This document shows, piece after piece, positions 50,689 to 56,673 of a stretch of DNA of 56,673 nt. Each line of letters starts with the position of its first letter. Within the stretch, counting starts at the first letter, position 1. Position numbers and translations under genes: made by a program. Location: assembly GCA_025353585.1 (NCBI GenBank), contig JANXOM010000017.1:1-56673 (forward strand). The letters are read 5' to 3'. This DNA comes from Deltaproteobacteria bacterium (GTDB lineage: Bacteria > Myxococcota_A > Polyangia > Haliangiales > Haliangiaceae). The notes beneath the pieces are model-generated. The model searched no databases. It was given only the letters and a program-made list of their open reading frames with translations, and was not told the DNA's origin.

Positions 50689-52516
50689 GCGAGATGTTGT
50701 CCGCCTTCGGATCCTGGCCCGGCAGCCACATCGGCGGCGCGCTCGGATCGATCGTCAGCCCCGCCGCCAGCTGCGCCTTCGAGATCGCGCTGATCCAGAT
50801 CTGCTTGCACTGCAGGACGCCGTTCTGGACGCACGACGGGTCCGTGTGGCCCTGCGTGATCTCGTGCCCGTAGTCGCGCTCGCTCGAGAACACGATCCAG
50901 TAGTAGTCCGCTGTCGAGCCCGGCGCCCAGTGCGGCCAGGTGACGTTCAGGTCGCCGCTGCCGTTGAGCGCGGACAGATCCACCACGCCGGTTCCGGCGG
51001 CGTCCGTGAGCATCAGGCGCTGGCCGGGCGTGCGCGCCTGGCCGGCGCTGTTGTCGCGCCAGCCCGCGCGCGCCGCGTTGAACACGACGAAGCTGTCGTC
51101 GGGGGAGTAGCTCGGGAAGAACAGGTTGCGATACGCCACGTTGTTCACGGTGATCGGCGCCTTGACGAGCGTCGTCGGCTCGCCGAACACGTGCTGGCCG
51201 GCCATGTACTGGTAGCCCATCTTCGCGATCGAGCCGTTGTCGAGATCGACGAAGCCGCCGGTCGGCGTCGACGAGTAGACGACCGAGGTCCCATCGGACG
51301 ACCAGTCCGGCATCATGCCGGTGCGGCTCGCGGCCGCGCCCGTGCCGTCGATCGCGTGACGCGAGACCGCGTTGAGGTTCGACGCGACGGCGTCCGCCGT
51401 GTCGGGGTCGTAGAGGCCCATCGAGCCATCGGTGAGCGTCACGATCGCGACGGACTGCGTGTCGTCGGGGAACGGGTTGCCGATCGGCGCGAAGGTCGTG
51501 TAGCCGCCCTGCAGCTTCTTGTTGTCGGCGTTGACGACCTCGTCCCAGGTGTTGCTGGTCGGGTCGAACTTCAAGAAGCCGATGTACTCGCCGTTGCAGC
51601 TCCCCCCGACGCACCGGCTGTAGCCGATGCGCGTGCCCGCGCGCGACAGCGAGTGGCAGCCGCTGCAGTTGTCCTTCACCACGGTCGGCGCGCCGGTCTG
51701 GCCGAACGTCTGCGTGATGATGCTGCCCTGCGACGAGGCCCACCAGTAGATCGCCGACGTGTCGATCGTGTCGTGCGACATGACGAGCGACGACGTCGTG
51801 CTCGCGTACTTCGTGGTCGGCGCGGCCTGCGCGAGGCCCTCGACCGCGACCGCGAGCTTCTCGCCGGCCGCCGTGCCCGCGACGGCGGCCCAGCTGGCGT
51901 CGGGCAGCGTGGCCTGCGGGTCACTCGTGTAGACGTCGATCGCCTGGTGCGACGACGTCAGCGAGACATGGAAGAGGTCGTTGCCGGCGGTGCTCCACTG
52001 CACCTCGATCGCGGGGATGTTGAGCGGTGCGACCGCCTGATCGATCGGGTACTGCAGGCCGGGCGTGCGGTTCGCGTCGACGGTCGCCGTCGCCGACGCG
52101 AAGATCTGCGCCGCGTTCGCGGGCGTGTTCGAGCCGACGACGAGCGTGCCGGTCAGATCCACCGTGAGCTGCGCGGCCCCGGTGAGCTGGCCGCAGCCCG
52201 CCGTCACCGCCGCGACACCGCCGTGCCCGCCGACGGTGACGACGGCTGCGCTCGCGGTGCCGAACGCCGAGTCGATGCTGATCGAGCACTGCGCCGTGAT
52301 GTCCGCGTCCTGCCCGGAGGCCTCGCCGATCACCTGGTAGGTCTGGGTCGCGGTGCTGCCGAGCGCGACCGTCACCGTGGCCGCGGCGGGCTCGATGCGG
52401 ATCGAGTCGAACTTGATGCCACCGTCGGTGCCATCGTCATCACCACCGTGGTGCTTGCCGCACGCGGCCAGCGCGAGCACCCCCGCTACAAAGCCGAATC
52501 TAGTCGCCTGCCTCAT
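50657..52516 (-). CDS. Lipoprotein with a beta-propeller and a single heme-binding CxxCH motif
   Basis: A 619-aa protein from ATG 52516 with lipobox LALAACGKHHGG. An N-terminal Ig-like module is followed by a region with DNCSGCHSLSRAG, a classic c-type heme site after a Trp-rich stretch (YWWASSQGSI). The C-terminal half is a PD40/WD40-like beta-propeller (PDWSSDGTSVVYSSTPTGG; FPSYSPDDSFVVFNAARAG). It is probably an outer-membrane-anchored, periplasmic or surface electron-transfer or sugar-binding protein. The His ligand of the motif is intact. Function is uncertain, as many such myxobacterial proteins are unstudied. Confidence 0.8.
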   Translation of the reverse strand: MRQATRFGFVAGVLALAACGKHHGGDDDGTDGGIKFDSIRIEPAAATVTVALGSTATQTYQVIGEASGQDADITAQCSISIDSAFGTASAAVVTVGGHGGVAAVTAGCGQLTGAAQLTVDLTGTLVVGSNTPANAAQIFASATATVDANRTPGLQYPIDQAVAPLNIPAIEVQWSTAGNDLFHVSLTSSHQAIDVYTSDPQATLPDASWAAVAGTAAGEKLAVAVEGLAQAAPTTKYASTTSSLVMSHDTIDTSAIYWWASSQGSIITQTFGQTGAPTVVKDNCSGCHSLSRAGTRIGYSRCVGGSCNGEYIGFLKFDPTSNTWDEVVNADNKKLQGGYTTFAPIGNPFPDDTQSVAIVTLTDGSMGLYDPDTADAVASNLNAVSRHAIDGTGAAASRTGMMPDWSSDGTSVVYSSTPTGGFVDLDNGSIAKMGYQYMAGQHVFGEPTTLVKAPITVNNVAYRNLFFPSYSPDDSFVVFNAARAGWRDNSAGQARTPGQRLMLTDAAGTGVVDLSALNGSGDLNVTWPHWAPGSTADYYWIVFSSERDYGHEITQGHTDPSCVQNGVLQCKQIWISAISKAQLAAGLTIDPSAPPMWLPGQDPKADNISPYWTKPAGIQ

Positions 52517-52607
52517 TGGCCTTATTGTAGAGGCAGGGCTCGAACTCCGCGAGGTGAGCAGTCGGCCTACACCGCGTCGGCCCCGCTGGCCTCGACGGGC
52601 CATACGC

Positions 52608-52913
52608 TCACTTGTGGTTGTTCGCCTTCGCCTTGTCCGCGTCGGCCGCGTTCTTGGTCTTCGCGGCGTCGGCGTCGACCGTGTTCTTCACTTTGGCCCC
52701 GGTGTCGTTCTTGTCGGTCGTGTTGTTCTTCACGCCCTTCTTCGCGTCGGCCGCGGTGTCCTTCACGTCTTTCTTCGCGTCGGCGGCCTTGTCGGCGGCC
52801 TTCGTCTTGGTCGAGTCCGCCTTGGGGGCGTCGGGCTTCTTGTCATCGGCCGAGGCGACGAACGGCGTGGCAAGCGTGGCGAGCAGGAGGGTGGTGCGGA
52901 TGAGGTTCTTCAT
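52608..52913 (-). CDS. Small secreted Lys/Asp/Ala-rich protein
   Basis: A 101-aa protein with a clean signal peptide (MKNLIRTTLLLATLATPFVA, then SADDKK). The mature part is low-complexity Lys/Asp/Ala/Thr with imperfect repeats (AADKAADAKKDVKDTAADAK), no Cys and probably disordered or helical, similar in style to stress-related or histone-like secreted proteins. GCTGCACAG lies nine bases before its ATG, as it does before the 43860 lipoprotein. No named family. Confidence 0.7.
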   Translation of the reverse strand: MKNLIRTTLLLATLATPFVASADDKKPDAPKADSTKTKAADKAADAKKDVKDTAADAKKGVKNNTTDKNDTGAKVKNTVDADAAKTKNAADADKAKANNHK

Positions 52914-53022
52914 GAGGTCCCTCTGTGCAGCGGACGTGCCCCGCACGTGCCGCGAGAACCGCGTTCGGGCGCGGTCCGCCTGGGCGCTCACGCCCGACCG
53001 GACAACCTGCCCCGCTCCGCGA

Positions 53023-53328
53023 TCACGCGGTCAAGGTCGCGCGCAGGTCCCGCGTCGCGGCCACGAGCATCGTCCAGATCTCACGCAGCGCCGCCCGCAG
53101 GCCCTCCTTCTCGCGCGTGTGGCGGAGCTCGCGCACGAGCGCGAGCAGCTCCTGCCACGCATGCATCAGCAGCTCGCGTAGCTTGGTGCGTCCGAGCTCG
53201 AGCACCTTCTCCGCATTGCGAGTCGGATCGACCTCGTAGCGGACGGCGTCCTTGAGCTCCGACAGGCTGGCCTCGAGGTCGCTCTGGGCCCGGTCGATCT
53301 CGCCGTGAATCGTGTCGCGGTCACGCAT
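53023..53328 (-). CDS. DUF3618-like envelope stress protein
   Basis: A 101-aa protein starting MRDRDTIHGEIDRAQSDLEA. ATG 53328 is chosen because GGAG (53338-53335) lies six bases upstream; an ATG at 53334 is too close. The N-terminal helix with a RxxIxxxRxxLxxxLxxL pattern matches DUF3618, usually found next to holin-X/YqjE-type membrane proteins. There is no transmembrane segment. It belongs to a short cluster with the next two genes. Confidence 0.65.
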   Translation of the reverse strand: MRDRDTIHGEIDRAQSDLEASLSELKDAVRYEVDPTRNAEKVLELGRTKLRELLMHAWQELLALVRELRHTREKEGLRAALREIWTMLVAATRDLRATLTA

Positions 53329-53337
53329 CGCCATCTC

Positions 53338-53763
53338 CTAGTGGGCCAGGCCCTGCTTGATGTCCTCGGCCGTCTCTTTGGCCTCCGCGACGGGCTCGGC
53401 GAGGTCCGGGGTGACGTCGCGCGAGAGCTTCTTCGCGAAGTAGCCCCCGAGCAGCGCGCCGCCGCCGATGTAGAGCACGGCCACGATGAGGCAACGGATC
53501 CACAGGAGCGAGATCACTGGGCCGAGCGCCGCGATGATCGCGCCGCCGACGAACGCCATGCCGACGAGCGCGGAGAAGCCGGAGAGCATGACCACGGCTG
53601 CATCGGCCGCCGCGGTCTTAGCCGACTTCTCGATCTCGATGCGCGCGAGCTCGACCTCGTCCTTCGCCAGGATCTTCAGGTCGTCGACGATGCGATGCAA
53701 GATGTCGCCGATGTGAGGCGGCGGCGAGAGCGCGGGACGTGGTGATTCGAGTTGAGTGGCCAC
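53338..53763 (-). CDS. Holin-X / YqjE-like membrane protein
   Basis: A 141-aa protein from GTG 53763 with an N-terminal helix (HIGDILHRIVDDLKILAKDE) and two membrane segments (AAVVMLSGFSALVGMAFVGG; LIVAVLYIGGGALLGGYFA). The pattern DEVELARIEI plus two helices is that of Phage_holin_3_6 proteins, which in non-phage settings are YqjE-like envelope proteins. The stop is two codons before the next gene. Nothing suggests phage origin. Confidence 0.75.
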   Translation of the reverse strand: MATQLESPRPALSPPPHIGDILHRIVDDLKILAKDEVELARIEIEKSAKTAAADAAVVMLSGFSALVGMAFVGGAIIAALGPVISLLWIRCLIVAVLYIGGGALLGGYFAKKLSRDVTPDLAEPVAEAKETAEDIKQGLAH

Positions 53764-53805
53764 GCGGCGGCTCGTTGCACCTCGCGTGCCTCGGCGCAGA
53801 CCGTG

Positions 53806-54387
53806 TCAGGGTCGCTCGGCCAGCAAGGAATGCACGGCCTTCGGGTCGACCTCCTCCTGCATCGCCTCGGCGACGGCGTCGTGGCGATTGCGTACGTTCG
53901 GGAGATCGCGACGCAGCTCCTCGAGGAGCGCGATGATCTTGGTGGCCTTTTGCTCGGACAATAGGTTCACGTGGAACTCGAGCTTCGCGCGGCGCTCCGC
54001 ATCGCGGCGCACGCGGCGCTGCACGATCAGGACGCACACCGTGACGCACGCGGCGAAGAACGTGACGACGCCCTCGAGCAGCGGGAACGCCGGCGGGTGG
54101 TCGACCTGAGGCCAGCCGTGGGCGGGCGCGATGACGTTGTAGATGACCCAGCCCGCGCCGGCCGCGAGCAGCAGGTAGATCGTGATCGGGCGGGCGAGCG
54201 CCGACGTGACGGCCTCGATCCCGCGCTGGTGCGCCCCGACGCGGTCCATCTCCTCGGCGGCGACCTCGCCGAGCGTGGCGATGTTGTCGTTCACGTGGGC
54301 CGGGACGTGGTCGGCCGGGACGTGGTCTGCCGACGCACCGTGGCCCGCGCGCTCGGTGCGCGCTGGAGTCACTGGGGGAGAGGGCAT
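53806..54387 (-). CDS. DUF1003 family membrane protein
   Basis: A 193-aa protein from ATG 54387. Residues HVPAHVNDNIATLGEVAAEE match the DUF1003 entry, then two membrane helices (ITIYLLLAAGAGWVIYNVIA; LLEGVVTFFAACVTVCVLIV) and the hallmark after them, RRAKLEFHVNLLSEQKATKI. Function is unknown. It lies upstream of the holin-X and DUF3618 genes and is probably cotranscribed. A short Ala/Pro tail precedes the family domain. Confidence 0.85.
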   Translation of the reverse strand: MPSPPVTPARTERAGHGASADHVPADHVPAHVNDNIATLGEVAAEEMDRVGAHQRGIEAVTSALARPITIYLLLAAGAGWVIYNVIAPAHGWPQVDHPPAFPLLEGVVTFFAACVTVCVLIVQRRVRRDAERRAKLEFHVNLLSEQKATKIIALLEELRRDLPNVRNRHDAVAEAMQEEVDPKAVHSLLAERP

Positions 54388-54562
54388 CTCCGAGCCAAAG
54401 AGCAAGCAGCGTGCCTGCCGTCGTTTCACCCACGGCGCAGACGGGACGTCGGGCGCCTGCGCGGCGGCACGGTGCGCGCTGTCGCACAGTGATCGGCGGC
54501 CCGCTGGTCTGCCCGGCGTCTCGGCACTGCCCGCCGGGCCGTCGCGCTCGCGGCGTGGCTCG

Positions 54563-56572
54563 CTACGGCTTGACGGAGACGGCCGCGAACAACGCCGCCG
54601 GCGGGAACACGACGCCGCTGCGCATGGTCGACACGACGGCGCGGACGGAGGAGATGTCGGCGAGCGGGTCGCCGGCGAGCACCACGAGGTCGGCGCGCTT
54701 GCCGACGGCGACCGTGCCGAACACCTTGTCCATCCTCATCGCCCGCGCCGAGCCGATCGTCGCGAGCTGCAGGACGGACGCGGCCGGGATGCCGGCGTGC
54801 ACGAGCAGCTCGAGCTCGTGGTGCAACCCGAGGCCGCCGATCCCATCGACGCCCGCGACGAGCGTGACCTTCGCGTCCCACATCGCCTTCACCATCGCGA
54901 GCATCGTGGTCCACGACTTCGCGAACTTCGCGCGGCGCGCGGCGCTGACGGGCAGGCCATCGGAGAGAAAGCCGCGCGCGACCTGCACGGGCAGGCGGCC
55001 GGCGAGCGGCTCCCAGCCCGGCGTGAGCTTGCCCGCGACGCCGTTGTACATGCCGTCGAACGCGACGAGCGTCGGGTCGATGATGATGTGCTTTGCGGCG
55101 AGCATCGCGATGAACTCGCGCACGGGCTTGCCGGTCAGATCGAGATCGGCGGCGCCATCGCCGACGAGCGTGAAGCGCGTGATGTCGCGCGTATCGGTCT
55201 CGTGCGTCGCGAGGAAGTTCAGCATCACCTGGTTGATGTGCTCCACGCCGTCGTAGCCGGCCTCGATCGCCTCGTGGGCGAGCATGTGCACGGGGATGTG
55301 ACCGATGACGAGCATCCCGCGCTTGTGCGCCTCCGCCGCGAGGAGCGGGACGAGCTCGACCTTCATCGAGTTGTAGATCTTGATGCCCTCGTAGCCCCGC
55401 TTCGCGAAGAACTCCACGGCGGCGACCGCCTCGGCCGGCGTCTCGGCCGTGACCTTGCTCGACGCGGCCTTCTCGCCGCGGCCCTCGATGAAGCCCATGC
55501 GGACGATGTGCGGGCCGACGGCCGTGTTCGCGTCGAAGCGCGCCTTCATGTCGTCGAGGGTGTCGGGGTCGTTGCCGACGTCGCGCACCGTGGTGACGCC
55601 CGACGCGATGTCGAGGATCGCGTCCTGGTCGCCCGTGTGCGAGTGCATGTCGACGAGGCCGGGGATGAGCGCCTTGCCGGCGAGGTCGACGACCTCGGCG
55701 CCTTTCGGGATCGCGGCCTTCGCGCCGACGGCGGTGATCTTGTCGCCGACGACGACGACCGTCTGATCCGGCCGCCACGCGCCGCGCTCGACATCGAGGA
55801 CGCGCGCGTGCGTGTACGCGAGGCCCGCGGCCGGGGGCACGTGGGCCGTCGCCTTCGCGAGCTCCGCTCCCCGCGCGCGATCGAGCTCGTCTTGCTTCGC
55901 GATCAGCGGCGCGATGGCGGCCTCGGCGCCCGCGGGGATGACGGACGCCCACGGCGAGATGTTGCCGAACCACGCGCCGCTCTCTTCAAACCACGTGTAC
56001 GAGGGTACGAGCGCCCACCCCGCGATGGCGTAGCCGACGAGCCCGTGGCCGGCGACCGTCAGGCGCGCGACCTCGCGCACGGTGACGGTGCCGCCGGGGA
56101 ACAGCGCGAGGGAGCCGCCGGCCGCGAGCGCGGCGGGGACGATATAGGGCTCGATCGGCACCTCCGCGATCGGCACGTAGAACGTGGGCGCGGTCGCATC
56201 GGCGGCCCCGGTCTCCTCGAGTGACTTCCAGGTCGCGTGCGCGCCCGTCCGCGAGAACCGCTCGGAGACGGGCGTGCCGAGCGTGTGATGCCCGGTCGCG
56301 GTCCACGCCGTCGGCGTCGCGTCGGGGCCGAGCACGAGCGTCGCGTCGGTGTGCGGCCCGCGCCCGTTCTCGACGACGTCATAGGCGATCGTGATCGTGC
56401 CATCCGCCGCCGTCGCGGTGGTCAGCGTGCCCGACGGCCGGCCCTCGCTGATGACGACCCGCTTCTCGACCCGCGGCGCCCGGGCGGCCGGCATCACCGG
56501 CGGCGTCACCGGCACCGGTTGCGACGAGCCACCACAGCCAGCAACCACGACCACCGCGAGCACCTTGCGCAT
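54563..56572 (-). CDS. Amidohydrolase lipoprotein
   Basis: A 669-aa protein from ATG 56572. Lipobox VVVVAGCGGSS anchors it in the envelope. Residues about 30-230 form an N-terminal beta-rich extension not typical of the family. The amidohydrolase part starts near 240 (THARVLDVERGAWRPDQTVV), with PGLVDMHSHTGDQDA as the HxH metal site, IGHIPVHMLAHEAIEAGY and LVAGVDGIGGLGLHHELELL. The fold matches prolidase or imidazolonepropionase-like members of the superfamily. The substrate is unknown; a peptide or a cyclic amide is plausible. It is transcribed alone. Confidence 0.82.
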   Translation of the reverse strand: MRKVLAVVVVAGCGGSSQPVPVTPPVMPAARAPRVEKRVVISEGRPSGTLTTATAADGTITIAYDVVENGRGPHTDATLVLGPDATPTAWTATGHHTLGTPVSERFSRTGAHATWKSLEETGAADATAPTFYVPIAEVPIEPYIVPAALAAGGSLALFPGGTVTVREVARLTVAGHGLVGYAIAGWALVPSYTWFEESGAWFGNISPWASVIPAGAEAAIAPLIAKQDELDRARGAELAKATAHVPPAAGLAYTHARVLDVERGAWRPDQTVVVVGDKITAVGAKAAIPKGAEVVDLAGKALIPGLVDMHSHTGDQDAILDIASGVTTVRDVGNDPDTLDDMKARFDANTAVGPHIVRMGFIEGRGEKAASSKVTAETPAEAVAAVEFFAKRGYEGIKIYNSMKVELVPLLAAEAHKRGMLVIGHIPVHMLAHEAIEAGYDGVEHINQVMLNFLATHETDTRDITRFTLVGDGAADLDLTGKPVREFIAMLAAKHIIIDPTLVAFDGMYNGVAGKLTPGWEPLAGRLPVQVARGFLSDGLPVSAARRAKFAKSWTTMLAMVKAMWDAKVTLVAGVDGIGGLGLHHELELLVHAGIPAASVLQLATIGSARAMRMDKVFGTVAVGKRADLVVLAGDPLADISSVRAVVSTMRSGVVFPPAALFAAVSVKP

Positions 56573-56586
56573 GGGCCGTTCTACCA

Positions 56587-56607
56587 GGGGACGGTGTCGT
56601 ACCTGTC
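56587..56607. repeat. Hairpin-forming 21-mer, copy 1
   Basis: GGGGACGGTGTCGTACCTGT plus one C. It is near-identical to the copy at 56652 (two mismatches) and follows the amidohydrolase start. It may be part of a REP-like family. Confidence 0.6.
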
Positions 56608-56651
56608 AACCCGAGTCCAAAAACAAACCTATGGGTTACAGGTGGTTAACC

Positions 56652-56672
56652 GGGGACGGTGTCACACCTGTC
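56652..56672. repeat. Hairpin-forming 21-mer, copy 2, at the window edge
   Basis: GGGGACGGTGTCACACCTGT plus one C. Its core GGTGT-C-ACACC is a perfect inverted repeat, flanked by GGAC and GTCC. A palindrome GGTTAACC (56644-56651) directly precedes it. Such hairpin repeats commonly border REP-associated tyrosine transposase genes, which would lie beyond the window. Confidence 0.6.
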
Positions 56673-56673
56673 C

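Noticed and set aside
53338-53763. Prophage holin
   Set aside because: The family also contains YqjE-like envelope proteins; neighbours (DUF1003, DUF3618-like) fit that and there are no phage genes.

Overview
High-GC chromosomal DNA that looks like a member of the Myxococcota, perhaps of the Haliangiales/Nannocystales type (phylum-level inference). The pointers are Hanks-type kinases with PEGA and FHA proteins, two proteins with MYXO-CTERM-like C-termini (about 19 and 31 kb), many short secreted lipoproteins, and dense operons whose stop and start codons overlap. No rRNA, complete tRNA, CRISPR array or intact transposase is visible.

Layout. (1) 0-4.6 kb: a leftward tandem array of DUF4157 polymorphic-toxin genes. 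One copy is cut by the window start and one is complete (900-4355), followed by a small translationally coupled gene that may encode immunity. The 5' coding ends and promoter regions of the two copies are almost identical. (2) 4.7-12.3 kb: a divergent FHA/NtrC-like regulator, then an operon for a tandem-kinase PEGA protein (interrupted by a 1-nt frameshift), two related PEGA/membrane proteins and a beta-helix lipoprotein. (3) 12.4-13.2 kb: a decayed gene and a DUF6714-like gene. (4) 13.2-27.9 kb: two divergent operons. Leftward: a MYXO-CTERM protein, an M64-like metallopeptidase split by an in-frame TAG, and a 1103-aa DUF6603 protein. Rightward: three large proteins of 917, 1315 and 517 aa without known function. 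This is the best candidate for an undescribed multi-gene system. (5) 27.9-28.3 kb: a non-coding junction with a tRNA-like 3' relic and a 28-nt repeat. (6) 28.3-31.1 kb: a Ser/Thr kinase coupled to a protein joining a photoactive-yellow-protein-like PAS domain to a V4R domain, then a small ORF and a lipoprotein. (7) 31.1-43.9 kb: an M36 peptidase, the DabAB inorganic-carbon pump with a divergent LysR regulator, a BlaI/M56-sensor pair whose sensor carries a class B PBP-like domain, and small envelope proteins. (8) 44.1-50.6 kb: a cyanophycin operon (iadA, cphB, cphA and a Mur-ligase-only CphA paralogue). (9) 50.7-56.6 kb: a heme-motif beta-propeller lipoprotein, a stress-type membrane-protein cluster (DUF1003, holin-X/YqjE-like, DUF3618-like) and an amidohydrolase lipoprotein. 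The window ends in hairpin-forming repeats that look like the edge of a REP-type element.

How the parts work together. The cyanophycin operon holds synthesis (CphA), depolymerisation (CphB) and dipeptide cleavage (IadA) in one coupled transcript, so nitrogen storage and recovery are co-expressed. DabAB accumulates bicarbonate and is probably controlled by the adjacent LysR protein through an inverted repeat. BlaI probably represses its own operon, and perhaps the divergent gene at 42057, from two palindromes. Three lesions (kinase frameshift, M64 stop codon, decayed gene at 12.4 kb) are either real decay or assembly errors, which reads would settle.
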